This document shows positions 54,670 through 62,379 of a stretch of 64,000 nt of DNA, in pieces. Position 1 is the first letter of the stretch, and the number at the start of each line of letters is the position of its first letter. The stretch spans positions 1 to 64,000 of the forward strand of contig NZ_AZFV01000007.1 of assembly GCF_001435815.1 (NCBI RefSeq), read 5' to 3'. Source of the DNA: Companilactobacillus nantensis DSM 16982 (lineage in GTDB: Bacteria > Bacillota > Bacilli > Lactobacillales > Lactobacillaceae). The notes beneath the pieces were generated by a model. That model made no database searches and had not been told where the DNA came from. It was given only the letters and a program-made list of their open reading frames with translations. A program made the position numbers and the translations under genes.

Positions 54670-54794
54670 GAAATTCCATTCTATCTTATTAAAGTTTTTC
54701 AGATAATAATATATGTTACAAATATTAATTACGATATGGAACCAAATATTATTAATATAAATTAAAAGTCACATCATACCAAAAACAACGAATA

Positions 54795-54985
54795 CCTTAG
54801 CCACGGGATGAAAACTAAAAAGTCAGCAGTGGTAGTGGTGTTAGCGACTTATCACTTACCCACTGGACTTATTTTGAGATTCGCGTTTTTTGCGAAGCTC
54901 AAAATCGAGGGTCGAGACCGCTCTTCGGCTCGAGCCGGTCCTCACAGCGACTTTTTTAGTTTTCATCCTGTGACTGCATACTTCA
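54795..54985 (+). repeat. SR element copy 6
   Basis: The closing stem GGATGAAAACTAAAAAGTC (54806-54824) pairs with its partner at 54949-54968, with one extra T on the right arm. Hairpin 1 is GTGGTGTTAGCGA/TCACTTACCCAC. Hairpin 2 is TTCGC/GCGAA in TTTTGAG/CTCAAAA, and hairpin 3 TCGAG/CTCGA. The right end touches the stop of the kinase gene at 54995. Confidence 0.9.
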
Positions 54986-54994
54986 ACAAATCTC

Positions 54995-56338
54995 TCATTT
55001 AAAAATCAAAATAAACTTACTGCCTTGTGGTTTATTATCAACCACTTGTATTTTAATTTGATTGAGATCGGCTAATTTTTTCACGATTGCCAATCCAAGT
55101 CCTGTTCCGGGAATTTTTTGGGTACGCGCCTTATCAACTCGATAAAATCGTTCAAAGATTTCTGTTTTATCTTCATCAGGAACCCCTTGACCTTGGTCGA
55201 TTACTTCAATGGCATGTTCAGTTAAGTTGACTGTAATAGTTGTTGATTTATCAGAATATTTACTAGCGTTATTCAACAATGCCACTAAAATTTGTTCCAA
55301 ATTATCTCGATTAACTACTAAATATAATTTGGACGCTCCTATTATCACTAACTTTTGTGGAATACTTTCTTGATAAGTTTCTAAAATCATCTCAGTTAAT
55401 TGTCTAACTTCAACTTTTTCACGTTTAACTTTTAAATTATCCATTCGTGATAAACGTAGTAAACTTTCAACTAACTTTTGCATTCGTTTTGATTCACTAT
55501 CGATAAATCCTACTGAACGTTCAACTATTTCGGGATGATCTTGTCCATGTCGTTGAATAAATTGCACATGTCCACGAATCGCGGTGATTGGTGTACGCAA
55601 TTCATGTGATGCATCGGAAACAAATTGTCGGTCACGAATAGCTTGCTGATTCAGTTGCCGTAAAAGTTGATTAAATTCATTGGTCAAATCTTTAACTTCT
55701 TGTGGTTTATCGGGTATTGGCAACTGGGTATCATAAGACAGCTGTCCAGATTGATTTATTTGGTGTGTGGAGGAAGTTAAATTTTGGAGTGGCCGATTAA
55801 GTTTCTTAGCTAAAGTAATCACTAGCCATAAACCAATCAAAAAACTAATCAACATAACCACTAACAAAATATCAAAAATTAAATGAAAAATATGTGTCAC
55901 ACTGTGAAAGCTGACCCAGATTTCATAACGAATCCCCTTAGTCGTCTGTGCTGTATAGTAATATGGACGCCAGAGATTTCGAATTTCAATATTTTGATCA
56001 AATGGTAAATGTTTAACTTTTTTAGCCAAAAACTTATTGGTTCCTGGAGAATAATAAACGTGTTTTTTGCCTTGTTCAGTAAACGATACCCGGACATGAG
56101 TATCCTTAGTATTGATATTGCTGTTGCGTCGCCACTGTTCCCAATCAGGACGATCATCTATAAATGAACGTTGTAAACTATCCATTAAGCCATTCGCATC
56201 ATCAACTGTTGAAGCAGCTAAGGAATAACCAACACCAATAACTAATGATAGTCCCATAATTACGGTAACTAATGCCAATATCAGCGTATAAGTCCATGTC
56301 ATTTGGGCGGCACTTGAATTATTTTTCACCAGTTTCAT
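54995..56338 (-). CDS. Sensor histidine kinase of the second two-component system
   Basis: ATG 56338 is chosen because GAGGG lies about 9 nt upstream; ATG 56347 would be too close to it. The 447-residue protein has membrane segments near 18-40 and 160-185, a sensor loop of about 110 residues between them, HAMP, the H-box VSDASHELRTPITAIRGHVQF and an ATPase domain with VIDQGQGVPDEDK and GTGLGLAIVKK. It overlaps the end of its response regulator gene by 20 bp, so the pair is coupled. The signal is unknown. Confidence 0.92.
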   Translation of the reverse strand: MKLVKNNSSAAQMTWTYTLILALVTVIMGLSLVIGVGYSLAASTVDDANGLMDSLQRSFIDDRPDWEQWRRNSNINTKDTHVRVSFTEQGKKHVYYSPGTNKFLAKKVKHLPFDQNIEIRNLWRPYYYTAQTTKGIRYEIWVSFHSVTHIFHLIFDILLVVMLISFLIGLWLVITLAKKLNRPLQNLTSSTHQINQSGQLSYDTQLPIPDKPQEVKDLTNEFNQLLRQLNQQAIRDRQFVSDASHELRTPITAIRGHVQFIQRHGQDHPEIVERSVGFIDSESKRMQKLVESLLRLSRMDNLKVKREKVEVRQLTEMILETYQESIPQKLVIIGASKLYLVVNRDNLEQILVALLNNASKYSDKSTTITVNLTEHAIEVIDQGQGVPDEDKTEIFERFYRVDKARTQKIPGTGLGLAIVKKLADLNQIKIQVVDNKPQGSKFILIFK

Positions 56339-57026
56339 AATCGTCATCCCTCAATGTGTAACCAATGCCACGAACTGTTTTAATGATTGAATTTTGGTCA
56401 TCACTATCAATTTTATGACGCAAATAGCGGATATAAACGTCCACAATATTAGGCTGTCCTTCAAAATCAACACCCCAAACATCATTTAACAATTCATCAC
56501 GAGTCAACGTTTCATTGATATTTTTCAAAAGAATTAACAATAACTCATATTCTCGTTGCGTCAACTGAACAACTTTATTATCACGTTTCACCTGTCGCGC
56601 TTTGGTATCAAGTATGAGATTCTTAACCTTATAAATCGTTGGTTCAGTCGAGTTCTTTTGTTGATGCCGCAAAACGACTCGAATCCGTGCCAATAATTCC
56701 TCAATTTCAAACGGCTTCGTTATGTAATCATCAGCACCGCTATCAAGTCCAGCCACTTTATCACCAACGTAATCTCTGGCCGTCAACATGATAACTGGCT
56801 TGCCAGACTGTTTACGAATCCGACGCAAAACTTCTAGCCCGTCTAACTTTGCAATCATCCAATCAAGAATCACTAAATCAAGCTGATCTTCATGTTCTTG
56901 ATACATCTTCCAACCCATTTCACCATCAGTCGCTGTTAAAACCTGATAGTCTTCAAACTCTAATTCTGGTTGTAAATAAGCCACTAAACTCTCCTCATCT
57001 TCAACCAATAAAATTGTTTTTTTCAT
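56319..57026 (-). CDS. OmpR-family response regulator (second system)
   Basis: I use ATG 57026, preceded by GGTGATG, rather than the upstream ATG at 57050, which overlaps the previous gene. The 235-residue protein starts MKKTILLVEDEESLVAYLQPE, has the phosphoacceptor Asp in LVILDWMIAKLDG and a C-terminal winged helix (LTQREYELLLILLKN, VDVYIRYLRHKID). It precedes its kinase gene with a 20-bp overlap and follows a small membrane protein gene by 11 bp. Confidence 0.93.
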   Translation of the reverse strand: MKKTILLVEDEESLVAYLQPELEFEDYQVLTATDGEMGWKMYQEHEDQLDLVILDWMIAKLDGLEVLRRIRKQSGKPVIMLTARDYVGDKVAGLDSGADDYITKPFEIEELLARIRVVLRHQQKNSTEPTIYKVKNLILDTKARQVKRDNKVVQLTQREYELLLILLKNINETLTRDELLNDVWGVDFEGQPNIVDVYIRYLRHKIDSDDQNSIIKTVRGIGYTLRDDDYETGEK

Positions 57027-57037
57027 TACATCACCAA

Positions 57038-57226
57038 TTATTTTTTCCAAATTTTCCGAAAAACGAATTTATGAATCAATATGGTTATACCTAATAAAAC
57101 CAAGCCAATAACCATTTCGCTACCTAAAAAATTCCAACCAATGGCTTGCATGACATTTAACACGGGATTATTAAAAACTGAAATTAGTAATAAGTAGAGA
57201 ATTATATCTGCTGTAAAAATATTCAT
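57038..57226 (-). CDS. Small membrane protein preceding the two-component system
   Basis: A 62-residue protein with two hydrophobic segments (ADIILYLLLISVF and EMVIGLVLLGITILIHKF) and a basic end, VFRKIWKK. A strong AGGAGGG lies 6 nt before ATG 57226. It is the first gene of the unit, 11 bp before the response regulator, and could be an accessory protein of the kinase. I do not recognise it. An SR element begins 30 bp upstream. Confidence 0.7.
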   Translation of the reverse strand: MNIFTADIILYLLLISVFNNPVLNVMQAIGWNFLGSEMVIGLVLLGITILIHKFVFRKIWKK

Positions 57227-57256
57227 GGAACCCTCCTAATAAATGAATAGTAATAG

Positions 57257-57440
57257 TCCGCCTCCAGGAACAAGAAATTTAGGTCGCTGTGGGGACCGAT
57301 TCGAGCCAAAGAGCGGTCTCGAATCTCGATTTTGAACCTCGCATAAATCGCGAGTTTCAAAACTCGTCCCGTGGTGTAATGGCTAAAGCCATAACGCCAC
57401 CTTCACTGCGACCTAAATTCTTGTTCCTTCCGGCTAGTTT
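57257..57440 (-). repeat. SR element copy 7, upstream of the small membrane protein
   Basis: Closing stem 57268-57288 with 57408-57427 is the same allele as copies 4 and 9, with one base extra on one arm. On the minus strand hairpin 1 has the tip TGGC/GCCA, hairpin 2 CTCGC/GCGAG, and hairpin 3 ATTCGAG/CTCGAAT, which is unique to this copy. Confidence 0.92.
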
Positions 57441-57644
57441 ATCTGTTGTTTTAATAAAAATAAATTCTCAAGTTTAAAAATTAACTACTATCATGCGTAT
57501 AGTATCATATAATTATAATAAGATGATTATTTAGTTGTAGTTCTAGTACAAGCTTAAGCAATGAAAATACCGGTTTAAAAAATACATATTGACCATATCT
57601 TAATATATCTCATACAATTTCAAAAAAATAAGATTTATAAAAGA

Positions 57645-57838
57645 CTTCAGTCGGAAGAATCGAGAATAGTTACTGGCTATGAAAGTGGTGTTAGTACGGG
57701 TGGTTTCCCCGTGCTTACAGCACCGGGCGTGTTTGGAGACTCGCTTGCGAGGCTTCAAATCGAGGTCTGAGACCTTGGCTCAGGCCGGTCCGCATAGCCA
57801 GTAACTATTTCTCGATTCTGGAGACGGCATATTTAATG
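57645..57838 (+). repeat. SR element copy 8, upstream of coaBC
   Basis: Closing stem GAATCGAGAATAG (57658-57670) and its extension to 57678 pairs with 57796-57817, with one extra T on the right arm. Hairpin 1 has a long tip GTACGGG/CCCCGTGC; hairpin 2 is CTCGC/GCGAG; hairpin 3 is CTGAG/CTCAG. Ends TCGGAAGAATC and TTCTGGAGACGGCATATTT. It lies between the small gene leader and the coaBC promoter. Confidence 0.92.
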
Positions 57839-57863
57839 AGCACCATACGTATACCAGTATTCA

Positions 57864-57878
57864 AGTAAGCGCTTAACT
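57864..57878 (+). promoter_or_regulatory. cre-like palindrome upstream of coaBC
   Basis: AGTAAGCGCTTAACT contains AAGCGCTT and approximates the CcpA consensus, 33 bp before the coaBC start. Weak on its own. Confidence 0.35.
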
Positions 57879-57910
57879 ACAACTTAAACAAAATTTTTTG
57901 AGGTGAAAAA

Positions 57911-59101
57911 ATGCTTAAAGATAAACACATTGCCATTTACGTTACTGGCGGTATTGCCGTCTACAAATCGCTGAACATTGTTCGTGAACTAATTAAACAG
58001 GAAGCTCAAGTCCAAGTTGTTATGACGGATGCTGCTCAAAGATTTGTTACCCCATTAACATTTGCTACACTCAGCCAACGTCCAGTAATTACTGATAACT
58101 TTACACCACAAACTAGTTCAGACGACTTTATTCCGCACATTAAGTTATCTCTGTGGACTGACCTTGCAATTGTCGTTCCCGCAACTGCTAATATTATTGG
58201 AAAAATGGCTAATGGTTTATCAGATGATATTGTTTCAACTAGTTTGTTGGCTACAACTGCACCGAAATTAGTTTTTCCAGCAATGAATACTGATATGTAC
58301 AATAATTCAGCTGTCCAAAACAACTTACAAACTTTGAAAAAAATGGATATCAAAATAGTTGAACCAGCAACTGGCTTTTTGGCTGAGGGAATGACTGGTA
58401 AAGGTCGTTTGCCTGAATTACCTGTTATTATGGGTGCCATTGAGAAAACCTTCCAACCACGCCCTCTTACGGGTAAAAAAGTTATTGTCACTGCTGGCGG
58501 CACTAAAGAAGCAATTGATCCAGTTAGATTCATCGGCAATCGTTCTTCTGGAAAAATGGGACTTGCCATGGCTAAAGTTGCTCGTGATTTGGGTGCTGAC
58601 GTTACTTTATTAACCACTGTTGACACTGATCTTGGTGGCATCAATATTATTCAAGTCCAAACCGCTGAAGAATTGATGAAACATTTGCAAGATACTTTCC
58701 CTGAAACTGATGTTTTAGTTATGGCTGCTGCCGTCGCTGACTTTAAACCAATTAATGTAGCTGATCAAAAAATCAAAAAAAATGATGACGAAGATATCTT
58801 CACCATCAAATTAACTAAGAATCCCGACATTCTCAAAACCGTTGCTGCCACAAAAGACAAACAATTTGTCGTTGGTTTTGCAGCTGAAACGCAAAATTTA
58901 TTAACCAATGCTGAAAAAAAATTAGCTAGTAAAAATGCCGACGTCATTTTAGCTAATAACGTTGCTCAAAGTGGCGCTGGTTTTAATGTTGATACGAATC
59001 GCGTTACTTTATTACAAAAGAATCAACAGCCAGAGACTTGGCCATTAATGTCAAAAATTGATGTTGCTAAGAAGTTCTGGGATTTTTATTTGACTAGATA
59101 G
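57911..59101 (+). CDS. coaBC: Bifunctional phosphopantothenoylcysteine decarboxylase/phosphopantothenate-cysteine ligase
   Basis: The 396-residue protein has the N-terminal flavoprotein half (IAIYVTGGIAVYKSLN; active His in IPHIKLSLWTD; PAMNTDMYNN) and the C-terminal ligase half (VIVTAGGTKEAIDPVRFIGNRSSGKMG). It makes 4'-phosphopantetheine in coenzyme A synthesis. Many lactobacilli keep the two activities as separate genes; here the full fusion is present. AGGTG precedes the ATG. An SR element ends 72 bp before the gene. Confidence 0.95.
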   Translation: MLKDKHIAIYVTGGIAVYKSLNIVRELIKQEAQVQVVMTDAAQRFVTPLTFATLSQRPVITDNFTPQTSSDDFIPHIKLSLWTDLAIVVPATANIIGKMANGLSDDIVSTSLLATTAPKLVFPAMNTDMYNNSAVQNNLQTLKKMDIKIVEPATGFLAEGMTGKGRLPELPVIMGAIEKTFQPRPLTGKKVIVTAGGTKEAIDPVRFIGNRSSGKMGLAMAKVARDLGADVTLLTTVDTDLGGINIIQVQTAEELMKHLQDTFPETDVLVMAAAVADFKPINVADQKIKKNDDEDIFTIKLTKNPDILKTVAATKDKQFVVGFAAETQNLLTNAEKKLASKNADVILANNVAQSGAGFNVDTNRVTLLQKNQQPETWPLMSKIDVAKKFWDFYLTR

Positions 59102-59136
59102 CAAAAAACATTCCTTCATCGGGAATGTTTTTTTAT
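59101..59136. terminator. Bidirectional terminator between coaBC and lpdD
   Basis: AAAAAACATTCC and GGAATGTTTTTTT form the stem around TTCATC, with A and T flanks. Confidence 0.85.
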
Positions 59137-59540
59137 TGTGGATTTTCATTGTTGCTGTAATAAATTGGTTCAGGTATATCAAAATCAATATGTTTCAACC
59201 AATCCTTGATTTGTTCACCAAGATTCTTCGACATCATTGCTGAAACCATGATCTGTTTCTTTGAGATGTGATTAACATGCACACCAGCCGTAATCGTACA
59301 ACTACCTGGTAAATCAGCTTGAATAATTTTGCCAACTCGAACGGCTAAAACATCATCTTTATGTAACCGCCCATCATGACTAGGATAACGAATCGTTTCT
59401 AAATCTGTCATCTTTGTCAAAGTCGTTACGGTTCCAATATGTGGAGTGTCACCACCAGTTATTTTAATTAACAAATCTTTGCCGATGGCTTCCACGTCAG
59501 CTATCATTGTGTAATTTTCTTGTGTAACAGTGAATTTCAT
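59133..59540 (-). CDS. lpdD: LpdD-like prenyl-flavin decarboxylase accessory protein
   Basis: ATG 59540 is chosen, 4 nt into the previous stop and preceded by GGGAGGG; the open frame reaches 59555. The 135-residue protein (MKFTVTQENYTMIADVEAIG..., GGDTPHIGTVTTLTKM) matches the LpdD family found next to UbiX/UbiD-type gallate decarboxylase genes. Its role is still uncertain; it is thought to help load or stabilise the prenylated flavin. It is the last gene of lpdC-lpdB-lpdD. Confidence 0.85.
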   Translation of the reverse strand: MKFTVTQENYTMIADVEAIGKDLLIKITGGDTPHIGTVTTLTKMTDLETIRYPSHDGRLHKDDVLAVRVGKIIQADLPGSCTITAGVHVNHISKKQIMVSAMMSKNLGEQIKDWLKHIDFDIPEPIYYSNNENPQ

Positions 59541-60112
59541 TAAATTCCCTCCCAACGACCGCTAATTTCATTTTCAATGCCCAAGGCATCTAGTTCTTTC
59601 ATTGTTTGGTGATCGACTAAATCTTGAATCGTTTTGGGTTGATTGTAGAAGGCAGGAATTGGCGGAATCATTTGGACACCCATTTTCGACAACTTAGTCA
59701 TATTTTCCAAATGAATCGTGCTCAATGGTGTCTCACGTGGGACAATTATTAATTTACGTTGTTCTTTAAGTGTCACGTCAGCGGCTCGAGAAATCAAATT
59801 GTCACCAATACCAACAGCAATACTAGCAACTGTTTTCATACTAGCAGGTACAATAATCATGCCATCAGTTAAAAATGACCCACTGGCAATCGTTGCTCCA
59901 AGGTCACTATCACTATAAAAATAATCAGCCAAATCTTTGATTGTAGCTAATGACAAATCAGTTTCTAGCTGTAAATTTTTCTTAGCCCAAGCACTGAAAA
60001 CAACATGCGTTTCAACATTTGCAATTGCCTTTAATTTTTTCATCAAATCAATCGCATAAATTGTTCCTGAAGCACCTGTTACACCGATAACAATTTTTCT
60101 CGTCCGTGACAT
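59540..60112 (-). CDS. lpdB: UbiX-type flavin prenyltransferase (LpdB)
   Basis: The 190-residue protein starts MSRTRKIVIGVTGASGTIYAID (FMN-phosphate loop) and has PASMKTVASIAVGIGDNLISRAADVTLKEQRKLI-type central motifs with conserved Ser, Arg and Glu residues. It makes prenylated FMN, the cofactor of the UbiD-type decarboxylase encoded just upstream. Its gene lies 12 bp after lpdC and overlaps the lpdD start, forming one operon. Confidence 0.93.
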   Translation of the reverse strand: MSRTRKIVIGVTGASGTIYAIDLMKKLKAIANVETHVVFSAWAKKNLQLETDLSLATIKDLADYFYSDSDLGATIASGSFLTDGMIIVPASMKTVASIAVGIGDNLISRAADVTLKEQRKLIIVPRETPLSTIHLENMTKLSKMGVQMIPPIPAFYNQPKTIQDLVDHQTMKELDALGIENEISGRWEGI

Positions 60113-60124
60113 ATTAACACTTCC

Positions 60125-61597
60125 TTAATCTAAATATTTTTGCCAATCTTTAACTTCTTTAAACTTGGCACGCTCAAATTGATCTTTCATATCGAATGGA
60201 ACTGTTCCATCGAGAATTGTTTTGGAACTCATACCACGGAAACGAATCGACTTAGGATCATATTCGGGACGTTCTGAAGGATCAAGTGGATGGTTACGCA
60301 TCCCTGGAAGAACCATAATATCTTTATCACCTTGGAAACGTGTATTCAAAGTCCACATAACATCGTTCATATCGAAAATATCGACATCGTCGTCAACCAA
60401 AATAACTGTCTTCAATTCCTTAAATGCTGACAATGCTAAAATGGCAGCCTGTCTTTGGAGACCTTCATCAGCCTCGTCATCCTTGTGAATTTGCATGATA
60501 GTCATCAATTTACCACCACCAGCTGGAGAATTGTAAACGTTAGTAACCTTACCAGGAATAGCTTTATCAACTAATTCCAAAATCGAAGCTTCTGTTGGAA
60601 TACCAGCCATAGAAACATGTTCTTCACTAGGTCCAATCATTGTTTGGAAAATAGGATTCTTACGGTGCGTGATTGCCTTAACTTTAACCACATTCACAGC
60701 TGGATTGGCGTCCCCATCATAACCAGGAAATTCAGGCATTGCTTTGCCAGTATTAGTATTTATATCTTCTTGCATCGTTTGATTAGGCATAATTTCAGCC
60801 TCAATCACATATTCTGAACGAGCAATAGCTTTTTCATCGACAGTTTTAGCAGCAACTAATTGAACAGCTTGTTGACGCAAAGCTCCAGCAACATTCAACT
60901 CATCGTAACCAAGTGGGGTTGTAGGTGGTTCAAAAGTAGCACCTATGGTAATAGCTGGATCCAAACCAATATTAATCGTAATGGGCATTGGTTTGTTCAA
61001 CTTTTCAAACTCCTTTTGGAAGTGACCAATATGACGACCACCAGGCATAATATACATCCCTAAAGTATCTTTATCCTCTAGGACCATCCGGTGAATCGTT
61101 ACATCACTCATTGATTTATCAGGATTGGAACCCAAAACCAAACCAACCGTAATATAAGGACCAGCATCATATTCAGTATTCGTGGCAGCAGGCAAAATCT
61201 TGCGAATATCAAAATCTGCATCTGTCGCCTTGTGGATAACTTCTTGAACTGGAGCATCTTTTTCCGAAACAACTACTGGAGCAACTGGATTATCAACCGA
61301 ATTCTTCAAAAAACGACCGAGCGTCTGATAATCGTGATGCAAAATTTTACCAACACGTTTACGACTAGCCATTGAACCAATATAAATTCGATCACCGGGA
61401 AAACCCTTAATGTTGTTAAACATCATTGAAGGACCAACTGCAGTCGGACGTTCAACCGTACCACCAGCACCGATATAACGGTAAACACCAGACAATTCAG
61501 CATTAGGATCAACCTCAACATCAGTTTCATGGTATTCACCAGGCTCTTGTTTTAACTCATCAATAACTTTTCGCAAATCATACAATTCTTCTGACAT
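60125..61597 (-). CDS. lpdC: UbiD-family (gallate/protocatechuate) decarboxylase (LpdC)
   Basis: The 490-residue protein is a UbiD-type decarboxylase: the prFMN/metal-binding stretch is MSDVTIHRMVLEDKDTLGMYIMPGGRHIGHFQKEFEKL (about 158-195), with the catalytic Glu-Arg-Glu network in the later half (GPSEEHVSMAGIPTEASI). Length matches the L. plantarum gallate decarboxylase catalytic subunit. With LpdB and LpdD it would remove carboxyl groups from gallate or protocatechuate, a plant-phenolic detoxification. In L. plantarum lpdC is distant from lpdB/D, whereas here the three are contiguous. The substrate is inferred from family and context. Confidence 0.92.
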   Translation of the reverse strand: MSEELYDLRKVIDELKQEPGEYHETDVEVDPNAELSGVYRYIGAGGTVERPTAVGPSMMFNNIKGFPGDRIYIGSMASRKRVGKILHHDYQTLGRFLKNSVDNPVAPVVVSEKDAPVQEVIHKATDADFDIRKILPAATNTEYDAGPYITVGLVLGSNPDKSMSDVTIHRMVLEDKDTLGMYIMPGGRHIGHFQKEFEKLNKPMPITINIGLDPAITIGATFEPPTTPLGYDELNVAGALRQQAVQLVAAKTVDEKAIARSEYVIEAEIMPNQTMQEDINTNTGKAMPEFPGYDGDANPAVNVVKVKAITHRKNPIFQTMIGPSEEHVSMAGIPTEASILELVDKAIPGKVTNVYNSPAGGGKLMTIMQIHKDDEADEGLQRQAAILALSAFKELKTVILVDDDVDIFDMNDVMWTLNTRFQGDKDIMVLPGMRNHPLDPSERPEYDPKSIRFRGMSSKTILDGTVPFDMKDQFERAKFKEVKDWQKYLD

Positions 61598-61665
61598 ACG
61601 ACTACCTCCGTTTTCTTAACAGTGATAAGTATAGGACTAGAGGTGGGTTCAGAACAATTCAAGAT

Positions 61666-61703
61666 AAAACAAAAAGCATTCCATAATGGAATGCTTTTAT
61701 ATT
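61666..61703. terminator. Intrinsic terminator upstream of lpdC
   Basis: AAAAAGCATTCC ataat GGAATGCTTTTAT forms a perfect stem. On the minus strand it would end the transcript of the 62059 gene. Confidence 0.75.
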
Positions 61704-61798
61704 TGATAATTTTTGTATTTTCAACTGACATTTATTTATGATTGTGTGTATTAACGACTAATAATTTATTACAAAAACCATATATACGCGTGACGCTA

Positions 61799-61825
61799 GT
61801 TTACCGTCCCCAGAATCGTGAAATA
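61799..61825 (-). repeat. SR element solo end
   Basis: ACCGTCCCCAGAATCGTGAAAT resembles the right end of copy 8 read on the other strand (GCCGTCTCCAGAATCGAGAAAT). It has lost its partner arm. It lies 50 bp before copy 9. Confidence 0.65.
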
Positions 61826-61868
61826 ATTTATAAATCTTGTTACTTTAACAATTCGGAATAAAGAATAA

Positions 61869-62057
61869 ACTAGCCGGAAGGAACAAGAATTTAGGTCGCT
61901 ATTAAGGTGGCGTTATGGCTTTAGCCATTACACCACGGGACGAGTTTTGAAACTCGCGGTTTGTGCGAGGTTCAAAATCGAGGCTCGAGACCGCTTTTTG
62001 GCTCGAACCGGTCCCCATAGCGACCTAAATTTCTTGTTCCTGGAGACGGCATATTTC
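61869..62057 (+). repeat. SR element copy 9, best preserved
   Basis: Outer stem 61880-61900 with 62019-62040 (one extra base on the right arm). Hairpin 1 GTGGCGTTA/TTACACCAC with tip TGGC/GCCA (61907-61936). Hairpin 2 TTTTGAA/TTCAAAA with CTCGC/GCGAG (61945-61977). Hairpin 3 TCGAG/CTCGA (61984-62007). Ends CTAGCCGGAAG and CCTGGAGACGGCATATTT. It is 2 bp before the stop of the 62059 gene. Confidence 0.95.
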
Positions 62058-62058
62058 A

Positions 62059-62334
62059 TTACATAGAAAAAACAGCTGCAACCAAAGAAATAACCCAAAC
62101 AGCAATCATATAACCATAAAACAATCTATTCTGCTTCTTATATTTCAAATTACGCGATGAATTAACCATTGCTTCAATAAACGAAATGATTGGAATGTAA
62201 AAACTCAAACCAGTAATACTAAGCACAAACGGTGTCTTCCAAACACCACCTGACAATCTTATTGACATACTATAAATATAAAGTGCTATCAAAACAAATG
62301 TTGGAATGACCTCAATAATACGACGAATTTTCAT
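62059..62334 (-). CDS. Small membrane protein of unknown function
   Basis: The 91-residue protein has three hydrophobic segments (VIPTFVLIALYIYSM, PFVLSITGLSFYIPIISFI, GYMIAVWVISLVAAVFSM) with basic loops. I do not recognise a family. It follows the helicase gene by 45 bp on the same strand and is closely bounded by SR copy 9 at its 3' end. A GGGGG-like run precedes its ATG. Confidence 0.65.
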   Translation of the reverse strand: MKIRRIIEVIPTFVLIALYIYSMSIRLSGGVWKTPFVLSITGLSFYIPIISFIEAMVNSSRNLKYKKQNRLFYGYMIAVWVISLVAAVFSM

Positions 62335-62379
62335 TACTTTCCCCCATCTTTGGTATATACAACTATCATACGCTAATAA

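Noticed and set aside
58036-58644. 202-residue minus-strand frame inside coaBC
   Set aside because: It is antisense to a strong coaBC gene and shows no domain of its own.
61907-61936. tRNA-like look of hairpin 1 of the SR element (GTGGTGTAATGG on the minus strand)
   Set aside because: No acceptor stem, anticodon loop or T-arm fits; the likeness is limited to one short string.
9281-62057. CRISPR array explanation for the repeated elements
   Set aside because: Copies are dispersed over 53 kb, 120-195 bp long and without regular spacers or cas genes.
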